A stretch of 64,000 nt of DNA. It comes from DATBGZ01 sp036557785. GTDB taxonomy: Bacteria > Actinomycetota > Actinomycetes > Mycobacteriales > Micromonosporaceae. The stretch lies in contig DATBGZ010000045.1 in the NCBI GenBank assembly GCA_036557785.1, positions 1 through 64,000 on the forward strand, written 5' to 3'. The position numbers were made by a program, and so were the translations under genes. The notes beneath the pieces were generated by a model. That model did no database searches. It was not told the DNA's origin and saw nothing but the letters and a program-made list of their open reading frames with translations. Below, one piece after another: positions 16,245 to 25,440 of this stretch (within the stretch, counting starts at the first letter, position 1; every line of letters starts with the position of its first letter).

Positions 16245-17885
16245 TCAGCCCTCCTTGCGGATCTCGTCGGCGATCTTCTCGCCCACCATCACGGTCGTGG
16301 CCGCCGGACCGCGGCTCGGTACATCGGGCAGGATCGACGTATCGACGACCCGCAGGCCCTCGATGCCGTGCACGCGCCCCGACTGGTCCACCACGGCGCC
16401 CGGGTCGTCGGGTGCGCCCATCCGCGCGCTGCCGGCGGTGTGGATCGCCGTACCCAGGCGGTAGCGGGCCCAGGCGTCCAGCTTGGCGTCGCTGTCCAGG
16501 ATCTTCTGGCTGATTTCGGTAAGCCGCGGGAAGTACGGCCGGAAAGCGCTGGTACGCACCAGGTCGGCGGCGGTGCGCAGGAGGTGGCGCATCCGTGCGC
16601 GGTCGCGCTCTTCGGACAGGTAGTGGTACTCCAGACGGGGGTAGACCGTGGGATCGGCCGACATGAGTGTGAGCGTGCCGCGTGACTGCGCCTGCTGCAC
16701 ACCCACCACGAGGTTGTAGCCGCCCGCGTGCAGCAACTGGTCGACGTTGCGCATCAGCGGCGAGCCCTTCATGCCACGCATCGTCTGGATCGGCCGCATT
16801 CCCATTGACATCAGGCCCCGCATCGAGGGCCCGAACACCGACCGGATGAAGGGTCGCAGCATCGGTAGGATCTCCAGGTCCCCAGGGGTGGGAGAGCCCG
16901 GCGACGTGAACGCCAACACCCCCTCGAAGAGCTGTTTGAGGGAGGGATCGTCGATGCGCTTGCGGGTCGCGAAGTTGACCAGGATGTCCGGGTGGTCGGT
17001 GAAGCCTTTGCCCACACCGGGCAGGTCGTGCACCACGGTGACACCGGCCCGCTCCAGTTCGGCCGCGGGGCCGATGCCGGAGAGCAGCAGCATGTGCGGT
17101 GACTTGATGGCGCCGCCGCACAAGATCACCTGCGCCCCTCGGATCACCGTGCCGCGGCGGCGTCGACCCACCTCCACGCCCACCGCCCGCGCGCCCTCGA
17201 GCACGATGCGGCGCACGAACGTCCGCGTCCTGATCGTCAGGTTCGGACGGTGGTCCCGCACGGGCGACAGGTAAGTCAGCGCGGTGCTCATCCGGAGACC
17301 GTCGACAGAATTCTGGGTCAGGGGCCCGTACCCCTCGTTGGACGTCATATCGTTCTTGTCCGCCTCGTACCGGAATCCCAACTCCTCGGCGGCGGCGTAG
17401 AACGCTTGCGTGAACTCGGACGTGTTCTCGGTGATGCGGTTCACCGGTACGGGTCCATCGCCGCCGTGACCCGGTCCATTTCCGTACGTGAGATCCTTCT
17501 CGAGCTTGATGAAGTACGGCAAGACCTTCTCGAACGCCCACTCGTTGTTGCCCAGCGATTGCCAGCGGTCAGTGTCGACCTTGCGAGCACGCACAAAGTA
17601 CGCCCCATTGAGCGCTGTCGACCCGCCGAGGATCCGGCCCCGGGCGACGTTGTAACCGAGGTCGGGGGTGAGCTGGCCCGGGAACGCCCAGTTGTTGGGG
17701 TGACTGGGCATCGCGGCCGACATCATCGACACGGCTCGCAACTCGAACGGGTAGTCCTCGGCCCTGCGAACGTCGGGTCCCGCCTCGATGAGCAGAACCG
17801 TCCGGCCGGGGTCCTCGCTGAGTCGAGCGGCGACCGGTGCGCCCGCCGCGCCGGCTCCCACCACGATCACGTCGTAGTCGTCCAT
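16245..17885 (-). CDS. GMC-family FAD oxidoreductase
   Basis: A 546-residue glucose-methanol-choline oxidoreductase, cytoplasmic and FAD-dependent. GAGAAG (10-15) is the FAD Rossmann loop and GGSTALNG (87-94) is the first GMC signature. The C-terminal active-site region has His in AIHTAGSARMG, but the usual second catalytic His/Asn segment reads SRGPAATTVMVGEK. A similar RGPAAT ending is, to my recollection, seen in mycofactocin-associated MftG-type enzymes, so this may be that subgroup; no mycofactocin genes are in the window. It is convergent with the CPBP gene and divergent from the VOC gene. The substrate is unknown. Confidence 0.9.
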   Translation of the reverse strand: MDDYDVIVVGAGAAGAPVAARLSEDPGRTVLLIEAGPDVRRAEDYPFELRAVSMMSAAMPSHPNNWAFPGQLTPDLGYNVARGRILGGSTALNGAYFVRARKVDTDRWQSLGNNEWAFEKVLPYFIKLEKDLTYGNGPGHGGDGPVPVNRITENTSEFTQAFYAAAEELGFRYEADKNDMTSNEGYGPLTQNSVDGLRMSTALTYLSPVRDHRPNLTIRTRTFVRRIVLEGARAVGVEVGRRRRGTVIRGAQVILCGGAIKSPHMLLLSGIGPAAELERAGVTVVHDLPGVGKGFTDHPDILVNFATRKRIDDPSLKQLFEGVLAFTSPGSPTPGDLEILPMLRPFIRSVFGPSMRGLMSMGMRPIQTMRGMKGSPLMRNVDQLLHAGGYNLVVGVQQAQSRGTLTLMSADPTVYPRLEYHYLSEERDRARMRHLLRTAADLVRTSAFRPYFPRLTEISQKILDSDAKLDAWARYRLGTAIHTAGSARMGAPDDPGAVVDQSGRVHGIEGLRVVDTSILPDVPSRGPAATTVMVGEKIADEIRKEG

Positions 17886-17965
17886 TTCGTCGGGTCTCCC
17901 GGTCCATCGATCGCGCCCCTGCCCCAGACTAACGCCTCATGCCCGTTCGGTATAGGGCCAGACTA

Positions 17966-17976
17966 TCCACAGTGGA
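17966..17976. repeat. 11-bp palindrome TCCACAGTGGA
   Basis: A second intergenic exact copy of the palindrome, between the divergent GMC (start 17885) and VOC (start 18132) genes. Confidence 0.6.
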
Positions 17977-18131
17977 CGTCGCGCGGCTGTGGAGGGAGCC
18001 CGGGCGTGCGCGTCCTTGGGCATGGTCAAGGCGACCCCGCGCTGCTACCGTGGATCACGGACGGTCAACATCGGGCAACTCGTCGCGGCAACCCAACGGC
18101 ACACCACCTCGGCAACGTTAGGGATACCCAA

Positions 18132-18566
18132 ATGCTCGCACCCTTCTATCACGTCGGCATCGTCGTCCCGGACGTCCCCGAGGCGCAGGCAGAGGTCGGC
18201 GGCGCGCTGGGCCTTACCTGGGGCACACCGATGACCATCCCTATCCCGGTCCAGTACGAGGGCGAAGTCACGCTCCGCGAGTTCACGTTCGTCTACTCCG
18301 TGGACGGCCCGCCGTTCGTCGAGCTGGTCGCCGCCGGCAGTCCACCGTGGACCATCAGCGACGGCGTGCACCACATCGGCTACTGGAGCGATGGTCTCTC
18401 CGGGGACATCGAGCACTTGCGGGGCAAGGGCTACACCCTCGTCGCCCATGGCGTGAACGAGGATGGCGCGCTGTTCGGGTTCGCGTATCTCCGCGACCGG
18501 TACGGCCTGCTGGTCGAACTTGTCGACGTCGCCGTGCAGGCGATGCTCATCGGGGGCACGGCCTAG
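18132..18566 (+). CDS. VOC (glyoxalase/dioxygenase-fold) protein
   Basis: A 144-residue vicinal-oxygen-chelate protein. It opens with FYHVGIVVPD (metal-binding His in the first beta-alpha-beta-beta-beta unit) and has a second unit starting near GVHHIGYWSD, with Glu in LLVELVD at the end, giving a plausible His/His/Glu metal site. It starts at ATG 18132 and ends in a strong hairpin at 18572. Family members include glyoxalases, ring-cleavage dioxygenases and epimerases; the reaction cannot be told from the sequence. Confidence 0.88.
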   Translation: MLAPFYHVGIVVPDVPEAQAEVGGALGLTWGTPMTIPIPVQYEGEVTLREFTFVYSVDGPPFVELVAAGSPPWTISDGVHHIGYWSDGLSGDIEHLRGKGYTLVAHGVNEDGALFGFAYLRDRYGLLVELVDVAVQAMLIGGTA

Positions 18567-18571
18567 CGCAC

Positions 18572-18603
18572 ACGAGGCACCGGGCAACTGCCCGGTGCCT
18601 CGT
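18572..18603. terminator. 14-bp stem-loop after the VOC gene
   Basis: Positions 18572-18585 and 18590-18603 are exact reverse complements with an AACT loop, 6 bp after the VOC stop codon. It lies between convergent genes and can terminate both. Confidence 0.8.
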
Positions 18604-18644
18604 CGTCGGTGACCCCTGATGATGGGCCGAGGTCTGGGCGCTCG

Positions 18645-19913
18645 CTAGCCCTTGGCCGCCTCGTAGAGACGCTCGGGATCGACCGCTCCCACGAGCAGGC
18701 GACCGTCGTCGGTGAGCAGCACCGAGACCAGCCGGGTCGACAGCAGCCGGCCCGAGCCCCAGTCGCCGCTCACCTTGGGCAGCAGGCCGAGCACGTCGCC
18801 GAGCGTGCCAGCCGACGGGTCGACGTCGGGCACCTTGCCGACCAGCACGGTCGTCCACCCGCTGCCCACGACCGAGAACTGTGGCCCATGATCGGGCGCG
18901 GTGGCGTCGGGCACAGGGATCGCCGGCTTGTCGGGCACGCCCGGCGACGCATCCGGCTTCGCCTGATCACCGTCGACGACCTTCGCGCCGGGCGGCGGGT
19001 TGAACGTGAACTGGCTCGCGTCAGGGCGAGCGAAGCTCACGTCCGTGAACGCGACCTCGATCGCGGGGGCGCCACCGTCACTGGGCAGCACCGCCAGCCG
19101 CAGCGGGAAGTAGTTCTGAGCATCGATGTCGACGACCACGGATCCGATGAGCGAGGCCTTGTCGCGCGGCTTGAGCGCGAGCTCGTAGGCGGCTCGCCCC
19201 GCCACCGACGCGTTGCCGTCGGTGGTGATGTCCGTAGATGGCGACAGGAACGTCACGAGCATCTGCGCGATCGCGTGCGGATCCATCCCACTCGGCAGTG
19301 ACCCGATGCTCGGCAGCCCGGACGGGATGGGCATCCCGCTCGGCGCCGGCACCCCGCCCGGCGCCGGCATCGCCGAGGCGCCGATGGAGCCGAGCCAGCC
19401 GAGGTCGGGGCCGGCTCCGCCGGTCAGCCCGCCCGAGCCGAGCAGACTCGGCAGTCCGAGCTGGCCCAGCAGGCCGGCGAGGCCGCCGCTGGGCAGCGTC
19501 GAGTGCACGGCGGTGTTGGTCTTGCTCGACCACACCCACACCTGCGTGCCGTCCGTGATGACGTCACTCTCGCCCTGCTGTCCCAGCAGCGCCAAGCGGG
19601 CATGGTCGGGGCTGGAGTACCAGACGCGCAGCGTGTGCGTGCCGGCGGCGAGCGAGGAGAGGTCTGCGCTGCCCGCGCTCGGTATCGGCAGCGACGGCAG
19701 GCCAAGGTCGGCGCGGACCGTGACGGTGCCCTGGACGCCGTCGGGGTGCGTGGTCAGCAGGTCAGCCACCAGGTCCTGCGCGGACAGTGGCGGAAGTGAG
19801 TGGTCGGCGGCGCTGGTGACGACCCCGATCGCGACGCCACCACCGACGACGGCGAGGGCGGCGCCGGCGGGCACGAGCCAGCGGCGGAGTACGGACGGGA
19901 CGGTCATGGACAT
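18645..19913 (-). CDS. secreted LolA/DUF2092-like protein
   Basis: A 422-residue exported or membrane-anchored protein. The N-terminal hydrophobic segment (AGAALAVVGGGVAIGVV, about residues 16-32) is a signal or anchor. The body resembles LolA/RseB-type lipoprotein-binding folds (LRVWYSSPDHARLALLG, later LGTVTVR-like strands), split by a long Gly/Pro/Leu-rich linker around residues 165-240. The start ATG 19913 has GGAGG about 8 nt upstream. It is divergent from a response regulator/kinase pair at 20053-22192, an arrangement that suggests it is a target or accessory sensor of that system. The family call is by fold pattern. Confidence 0.8.
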   Translation of the reverse strand: MSMTVPSVLRRWLVPAGAALAVVGGGVAIGVVTSAADHSLPPLSAQDLVADLLTTHPDGVQGTVTVRADLGLPSLPIPSAGSADLSSLAAGTHTLRVWYSSPDHARLALLGQQGESDVITDGTQVWVWSSKTNTAVHSTLPSGGLAGLLGQLGLPSLLGSGGLTGGAGPDLGWLGSIGASAMPAPGGVPAPSGMPIPSGLPSIGSLPSGMDPHAIAQMLVTFLSPSTDITTDGNASVAGRAAYELALKPRDKASLIGSVVVDIDAQNYFPLRLAVLPSDGGAPAIEVAFTDVSFARPDASQFTFNPPPGAKVVDGDQAKPDASPGVPDKPAIPVPDATAPDHGPQFSVVGSGWTTVLVGKVPDVDPSAGTLGDVLGLLPKVSGDWGSGRLLSTRLVSVLLTDDGRLLVGAVDPERLYEAAKG

Positions 19914-20052
19914 GGCGGACACCTCCGCCCACAATCTTGCCCCGCGCCGGCTGTGCCGGTGCTGAGGCCCCGGGCGGCACCCGCCTGTGGCCCGGCTGTG
20001 GACCAACTCGCCCGACGTGGCCGGGTTCGTCGCGGCGTGCCAGGCTGATGCG

Positions 20053-20724
20053 GTGCGAGTGCTCGTGGTCGAGGACGAGCCGCGGCTGGCTGCTGCGCTG
20101 CAGCGCGGCCTGCAGGCGGAGGGCTTCGCCGTGGACATCGCGGCCGACGGCCCGACCGGCCTCGAGGCCGGCCGCCACGGCGGGTACGACGCGATGATCC
20201 TCGACGTGATGCTGCCGCGGCTCTCGGGCTATCGGGTGGTCCGGGCGCTGCGTGCCGAAGGGCACTGGCTGCCCGTGCTCATGCTCTCCGCCAAGGATGG
20301 CGAGCACGACCAGGCCGACGGTCTGGACTGCGGTGCCGACGACTACCTGACCAAGCCGTTCTCGTACGTGGTCCTGCTGGCTCGGCTCCGGGCGCTGCTG
20401 CGGCGCGGCACGCCGGAGCGCCCCACCGTGCTGACCGTCGGCGACGTGAGCCTCGACCCGGCGAGCCGCCGGGTGACCGTGGCCGGAGCCGAGGTGACGC
20501 TGACGACCCGGGAGTACGGCCTGCTCCAGTACCTCATGCGCCGGCCCGGCCACGTGGTCTCCAAGACCGAGCTGCTCGATCACGTCTGGGACGCCAGCGA
20601 GCAGACCGCGCCCAACGCGGTCGAGGTCTACGTCGGGTACCTGCGCCGCAAGTTGGGCCGGGACGTGCTGGAGACCGTCCGCGGCGCCGGCTACCGGCTG
20701 GTGCCCGCGTCGTCGCTGGCATGA
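20053..20724 (+). CDS. OmpR-family response regulator
   Basis: A 223-residue response regulator. The receiver domain has acidic residues E7/D8, phospho-acceptor D51 (ILDVMLP) and K101 (LTKPF). A winged-helix DNA-binding domain follows (TTREYGLLQYLM, AVEVYVGYLRRKLG). The start GTG 20053 puts the first beta strand VRVLVVEDEP at the N-terminus; the longer upstream reading lacks family character. It precedes its cognate histidine kinase by 28 bp. Confidence 0.95.
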   Translation: MRVLVVEDEPRLAAALQRGLQAEGFAVDIAADGPTGLEAGRHGGYDAMILDVMLPRLSGYRVVRALRAEGHWLPVLMLSAKDGEHDQADGLDCGADDYLTKPFSYVVLLARLRALLRRGTPERPTVLTVGDVSLDPASRRVTVAGAEVTLTTREYGLLQYLMRRPGHVVSKTELLDHVWDASEQTAPNAVEVYVGYLRRKLGRDVLETVRGAGYRLVPASSLA

Positions 20725-20752
20725 GGGCCGCCGTGCGAAGGCATGGCCGGCC

Positions 20753-22192
20753 ATGAGGGGCTGGTGGCATGAGCGGACGCTGCGCGGCCGCCTGATGGTC
20801 ATCGGAGTCGGTGGGCTGGCCCTGGGCTTCCTCGCGGGCGGGCTCGCGCTGGCGGGCGTGCTCGGGATCGTCCTGCAACGCTCCGTGGACGCGGAGATCG
20901 ACTCGACCGCCCGTCAGGTCGCCACGCTCGCCGCCACCGACGCCCTGCCGGTGCCGATCCCGGTGCCCGCGGGCGACCAGGTGCAGGTGGTCGACGCGCA
21001 GGGCCGGGTCCGCGCGGCCTCGGCGGATGCCGACCCGCTCGTGCCCATGCTGGCGCCCGACGACCTGGCCCGGCTCCGCGCCGGCGCGCACTTGACCATC
21101 CACAGTGGAGGCGCACGGACGCCGGGTGGGCAACTGCGGGTGGCCGGCGTCGACGTCGGTACTCCGGGCGACCCGCGGACCGTGATCGTCGGCCGCTCCA
21201 CTGTGGACACGATGCGGGGGTTGGGGCTGTTGCGGACCCAACTGCTGGTGCTCTTCCCGCTGCTCCTGCTCGCCTCGGGCCTCGTGGCGTGGCGGGTGAT
21301 CGGTGCGGCCCTGCGCCCGGTCGAGCAACTGCGCCGTGGGGCCGAGGAGATCACCGGCGCGGGTGCAGGGGCGGCCTCGCGCCTGCCCGTGCCGGCCGGG
21401 CATGACGAGATCCATCGGCTCGCCCTGACCCTCAATGGGATGCTCGACCGCCTCGAGTCGGCCCGTAACCGGCAGCGGGAGTTCGTCGCCGATGCCGCGC
21501 ACGAGCTGCGCTCGCCGCTGGCGAGCATGCGCGCCCAGCTCGAGGTCGCCCAGCGACTGGCGCCGGGGACGGACTGGTCGGCGGTCTCCGACGACCTGCT
21601 CACGGACACCACCCGGCTCTCGCGCCTCGTCGACGACCTGCTGCTGCTGGCCCGGGCGGACGCCGCCGCGCCACCGTCGCGGGTGGAGCCGGTCGAGCTG
21701 ACCAGCCTGCTCGCCGAGGTCGCGGTGGCCCCGAACGTCCGCGTGGCGGTGGGCGATCCCGTGTGGACGGTCGGCGCGCCCGACGAGCTGTACCGGATCG
21801 TGGCGAACCTCGTCGACAACGCCGTACGGCATGCCCGTACGGGCGTCGAGGTGGCCACCCGGCGCGACGGTGACCGGGCGGTGGTCACGGTGACCGACGA
21901 CGGCCCCGGCATCGCGCCCGTTGATCGGGAGCGGGTGTTCGAACGGTTCACCCGCCTCGACGACTCGCGCACCGCCGAGACCGGGGGAGCGGGGCTGGGC
22001 CTCGCGATCGTGCGCGAGCTCGTGCGTCGCCACGGCGGCACCGTGACCCTCGCCGACGCGAACCCGTCGGGCGACCCAGACGCGCCGGGGCCGGGTTTGG
22101 ACGCTCTGGCCGCGGGGCCGGGTTTGCACGCTCTGGCCGCGGGGCCGGGTCTCCGCGTGGAGGTCCGGCTCCCCGCCGCCGAGGGGTCGTGA
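20753..22192 (+). CDS. two-component sensor histidine kinase
   Basis: A 479-residue membrane kinase, partner of the preceding regulator. Helices at about 14-39 and 163-181 flank a ~120-residue extracellular sensor. HAMP follows, then HisKA with H250 (DAAHELRSP), an N-box at N352/N356, DDGPGI (382-387) and GGAGLGLAI (411-419). Close to the C-terminus a 27-bp tandem duplication encodes GPGLDALAA/GPGLHALAA between the catalytic domain and a final RVEVRLPA strand. Two TCCA-N3-TGGA palindromes (21099 and 21197) lie in its sensor-coding part. The signal is unknown; the cell-envelope protein upstream suggests an envelope cue. Confidence 0.95.
   Translation: MRGWWHERTLRGRLMVIGVGGLALGFLAGGLALAGVLGIVLQRSVDAEIDSTARQVATLAATDALPVPIPVPAGDQVQVVDAQGRVRAASADADPLVPMLAPDDLARLRAGAHLTIHSGGARTPGGQLRVAGVDVGTPGDPRTVIVGRSTVDTMRGLGLLRTQLLVLFPLLLLASGLVAWRVIGAALRPVEQLRRGAEEITGAGAGAASRLPVPAGHDEIHRLALTLNGMLDRLESARNRQREFVADAAHELRSPLASMRAQLEVAQRLAPGTDWSAVSDDLLTDTTRLSRLVDDLLLLARADAAAPPSRVEPVELTSLLAEVAVAPNVRVAVGDPVWTVGAPDELYRIVANLVDNAVRHARTGVEVATRRDGDRAVVTVTDDGPGIAPVDRERVFERFTRLDDSRTAETGGAGLGLAIVRELVRRHGGTVTLADANPSGDPDAPGPGLDALAAGPGLHALAAGPGLRVEVRLPAAEGS
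22087..22150 (+). repeat. 27-bp in-frame tandem repeat (2.4 copies)
   Basis: Units at 22087-22113 and 22114-22140 differ at one base, and a partial third unit follows at 22141-22150. It encodes GPGLDALAA, GPGLHALAA, GPGL inside the histidine kinase. Such repeats expand and contract by slippage, so length variation between strains is likely. Confidence 0.85.
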
Positions 22193-22244
22193 CCGGCCCC
22201 GGCGGCCGGAGCGGTAGGCACTGCCCGCGTGATAGGAAGTTCGG

Positions 22245-23552
22245 ATGAGCGGCGACGCGGATGACGAGCTGGTCCGGACCTGCTCGGACCTGATCCGGAT
22301 CGACAGCACCAACACCGGCGATCCGGCGACGAGCAAGGAGCGGGCCGCCGCGGAGTACGTCGCGGAGCAACTCGCCGAGGTGGGTCTGGAGCCGACGGTG
22401 CTGGAGAGCGCGCCGGGTCGGACCAGCGTCGTCGCCCGGATGAGCGCCGCAGCGGGGACCGACCGGCCGGCGCTGCTCTACCACGCGCACCTCGATGTCG
22501 TGCCCGCGGACGCGCAGGAGTGGAGCGTGCATCCGCTCTCGGGTGAGGTCCGGGACGGCTACGTGTGGGGCCGCGGCGCGGTCGACATGAAGGATGTCGA
22601 CGCGATGCTGCTCTCGGTCGTCCGGGCCATGCGCCGTGAGGGCAGGGCCCCGGCGCGCGACCTCGTGCTCGCCTTCGTCGCCGACGAGGAGGCCGGCGGC
22701 GCCTACGGCGCCCAGTGGCTGGTCGAGCACCACCCGGGGCTCTTCGAGGGGTGCACCGAGGCGGTTGGCGAGGTGGGCGGGTTCTCGTTCACCGTCGGCC
22801 CCGACCTGCGGCTCTACCTCGTCCAGATCGCCGAGAAGGGGTTGATCTGGCTGCGCCTGCACGCCAAGGGTCGGCCTGGGCACGGTTCGATGGTGCATGA
22901 CGACAACGCGGTGACGGCTCTGGCGGAGGCCGTGGCGCGGGTGGGTCGGCACCGGTTCCCGGTCAGGCTCACCGGCCCGGCACGCGACTTCCTGGTCGAG
23001 CTCGGCGACGCCCTCGGCTTCGAGGTCGATCTCGAGGCCCCTGAAGCGGCGCTGGCCAAGCTCGGCACGATCGCGCCGATCATCGGCTCGACGCTGCGCA
23101 ACACGGCCAACCCGACCCGCTTGGCGGCGGGGTACAAGGAGAACGTGATCCCGAGTCGGGCCAGCGCGACCATCGACTGCCGTACCCTGCCGGGCGAGCA
23201 CGAGAGCTTCCTCGACCAGCTCCGGGAGGTGGTCGGGGACGAGATCGACATCGAGGTCGTGGAGCGGCTGCCGCCGGTCCAGACGAGCTTCGATGGACCG
23301 CTCGTGGCCGCGATGACCGCGGCGTTGCGGGCGGAGGACCCCGGCGCCCGACCGTTGCCGTACATGCTCTCCGGCGGGACCGACGCCAAGTCCTTCGCGA
23401 CGCTCGGCATGCGCTGCTTCGGCTTCACCCCGCTGCGGCTGCCGCCCGAGCTGAACTTCGCCGCCCTGTTCCATGGCATCGACGAGCGCGTGCCCATCGA
23501 TGGGCTGCGGTTCGGTGCCCGGGTGCTCGACCGGCTTTTCGCGACCGCTTGA
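22245..23552 (+). CDS. M20-family metallopeptidase
   Basis: A 435-residue zinc-dependent amidohydrolase of the M20/M25/M40 (ArgE/DapE/CPG2) family. The metal site is visible: H82-L-D84 in HAHLDVVP, bridging D114 in GRGAVDMKD, and the catalytic/bridging DEE at 147-149, with a later His in the C-terminal half (LSGGTDAKSF region). The lid dimerisation domain sits between. It is likely a cytosolic dipeptidase or N-acyl-amino-acid deacylase. It starts the long plus-strand run; the substrate is not predictable. Confidence 0.93.
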   Translation: MSGDADDELVRTCSDLIRIDSTNTGDPATSKERAAAEYVAEQLAEVGLEPTVLESAPGRTSVVARMSAAAGTDRPALLYHAHLDVVPADAQEWSVHPLSGEVRDGYVWGRGAVDMKDVDAMLLSVVRAMRREGRAPARDLVLAFVADEEAGGAYGAQWLVEHHPGLFEGCTEAVGEVGGFSFTVGPDLRLYLVQIAEKGLIWLRLHAKGRPGHGSMVHDDNAVTALAEAVARVGRHRFPVRLTGPARDFLVELGDALGFEVDLEAPEAALAKLGTIAPIIGSTLRNTANPTRLAAGYKENVIPSRASATIDCRTLPGEHESFLDQLREVVGDEIDIEVVERLPPVQTSFDGPLVAAMTAALRAEDPGARPLPYMLSGGTDAKSFATLGMRCFGFTPLRLPPELNFAALFHGIDERVPIDGLRFGARVLDRLFATA

Positions 23553-23619
23553 GTCAGTCTGAGAAACCTCCGCTAGGCTGCCGACGATCGAGGGCGGGGG
23601 CCTTACCCGAGGGACTGTC

Positions 23620-24270
23620 ATGTCGGACGGATACGCAAGCATCGAGGCCGCGCTCGACCGGCTGGTGGCCGCCGCCCGCGACCATCTCGCGGCGATACGG
23701 GCAGCCGACGGCGCCCCCGACGATGAGGGGGTGTGGCGCGCGTACGTGGCCCTGAACAACGCGGCGTACGCGTACGACGACGTCCTCAACGACGTCTACG
23801 GGGAGGTCACGCCGTTCGACGTCGAGGAGATCACGGAGAGGGGTGGCGTCCCGTTGCGTTCCGCGCACGTCTCGGTGCCCACGCTCGGTGCGGTGGATCC
23901 GTACCCACGCGTGGTCTCGGTGCGCCAGCGCCGCGATTACCGGGTGCCGAGCGTCGCCGCCCTGCTGCGCGTGGCCGAGCTGGGCCGCCCGGCACCGGCC
24001 GAGGGCGAGACCTACGAGCCCATCCGTACGGTCGGCGAGGCCGTGGTCGAGCTGCTGCAGTCCGGCGACGGGTCGTTGGCCATGCTGGACCTGCCCGAAC
24101 TCGACCCACTCGACGGTGTCGTCGTGGTCGCCGAGGTCGAGGCCGCGCTCGCGCCCGACGTGCTCGACAGCGTCGCCGAGGCGGAGTCCGACCAGCCGTT
24201 CCGGGTCGGCCCGGGTGGTGCGGTCCTCGCCCGCATGCACGAGGGCGCCGTCCCGGGGAGCACGAACTGA
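23620..24270 (+). CDS. conserved hypothetical protein
   Basis: A 216-residue soluble, acidic protein (helical N-terminus VWRAYVALNNAAYAYDDVLNDVYGE, then mixed alpha/beta). Codon use matches its neighbours. It lies 67 bp after the peptidase and 90 bp before the LLM oxidoreductase, so it is probably in the same unit. No domain was recognised. The sequence style and position suggest a lineage-conserved actinobacterial protein rather than a chance ORF. Confidence 0.8.
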   Translation: MSDGYASIEAALDRLVAAARDHLAAIRAADGAPDDEGVWRAYVALNNAAYAYDDVLNDVYGEVTPFDVEEITERGGVPLRSAHVSVPTLGAVDPYPRVVSVRQRRDYRVPSVAALLRVAELGRPAPAEGETYEPIRTVGEAVVELLQSGDGSLAMLDLPELDPLDGVVVVAEVEAALAPDVLDSVAEAESDQPFRVGPGGAVLARMHEGAVPGSTN

Positions 24271-24360
24271 TCGAACCGCCGGCTCGGCGCCCCGGGTCCG
24301 GCGGTTGACCGTACGCTGCCGGGGGCGGTCACGCCATCGGCACCCGAACCGGGAGTGTGG

Positions 24361-25440
24361 ATGAGACTCGGACTGACCCTGGGCTATCAGACGCCGTGGA
24401 GCACGCCGGCTGACCACCTGGCGCTGGCCGTCGAGGCCGAACGGCTGGGCCTGTCGGTGGTCTGGGCGGCCGAGGCGTACGGCTCGGACTCGCCGAGCAT
24501 CCTGTCCTGGATCGCCGGCCAGACCAGCCGCATCGATGTCGGTACCGCGGTCATGCAGATCCCCGCCCGGACCCCAGCGATGACCGCAATGACCGCGGCG
24601 ACGATCGACACCTTCTCCGGCGGGCGGTTCCGGCTCGGCTTGGGCGTCTCTGGGCCGCAGGTCTCCGAGGGCTGGCACGGGGTTCGCTTCGATCGGCCCC
24701 TGGCCCGCACCCGCGAGTACGTGCGGATCGTGCGGGCCGCGCTGGACCGCGAGACGGTGGAAAGCGACGGCGAGTTCTACCGGCTGCCGCTGCCGGGCGG
24801 GCCGGGCAAGGCCCTCAAGCTGGGCTTCCGCCCGCTGCGGTCGCAGATCCCGATCTATCTCGCCGCGATCGGCCCGCGCAATCTCGAGCTGGCGGGCGAG
24901 ATCGCCGACGGCTGGCTCGGCATCTTCTTCTCGCCTGAGCACTGCGCCGAGCAGTTGGCGAGCGTGGCGGCGGGCCGGAGCAGGGTGGGCAAGGATCTCA
25001 CGGGATTCGATGTGGCGCCCTCGGTACCGGTCGTCATCGGTGACGACGTGGCCGAGTGCGCGGAGCTCGTCCGGTGGTACGCGGCCCTGTACATCGGCGG
25101 AATGGGCAGCCGCGCGCAGAACTTCTACAACCAGCTCGCGGTCCGCATGGGCTTCGGCGAGGCCGCGGCTCAGGTGCAGGAGCTCTACCTGGCCAAGCGA
25201 CAGCGCGACGCGGCGGCGGCCGTCCCGGTCGAGTTCGTCGACGCGACCTCGCTGCTCGGCCCGGTCGAACGGGTCGCCGCGCGGATGCGCGACTTCGCAG
25301 CGGCGGGCGTGACCACGCTGTCGGTGAGTCTCTTCGGGCTTGACCTGCCGGGCTCGTTGGAGCAACTGCGCGGCGTGGCCGCGGCGTACCAGCAGGCGGG
25401 ATTCAGTGGCGAGCGGGTGCAAGCGGGGGGAGCGGCCTGA
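24361..25440 (+). CDS. LLM-class F420-dependent oxidoreductase
   Basis: A 359-residue luciferase-like (beta/alpha)8 oxidoreductase, probably using coenzyme F420. The opening MRLGLTLGYQTPW, the WAAEAYGSD region and FRLGLGVSGPQVSEGWHG match F420-dependent LLM proteins. The start ATG 24361 was preferred to a GTG two codons upstream. Its TGA shares one base with the ATG of uppP (TGATG at 25438-25442), implying coupled translation. The substrate is unknown. Confidence 0.92.
   Translation: MRLGLTLGYQTPWSTPADHLALAVEAERLGLSVVWAAEAYGSDSPSILSWIAGQTSRIDVGTAVMQIPARTPAMTAMTAATIDTFSGGRFRLGLGVSGPQVSEGWHGVRFDRPLARTREYVRIVRAALDRETVESDGEFYRLPLPGGPGKALKLGFRPLRSQIPIYLAAIGPRNLELAGEIADGWLGIFFSPEHCAEQLASVAAGRSRVGKDLTGFDVAPSVPVVIGDDVAECAELVRWYAALYIGGMGSRAQNFYNQLAVRMGFGEAAAQVQELYLAKRQRDAAAAVPVEFVDATSLLGPVERVAARMRDFAAAGVTTLSVSLFGLDLPGSLEQLRGVAAAYQQAGFSGERVQAGGAA

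Noticed and set aside
18341..18351. TCCACCGTGGA as a member of the palindrome set
   Set aside because: Fits the pattern but with a GC-only centre inside a VOC codon run; kept out of the core count.
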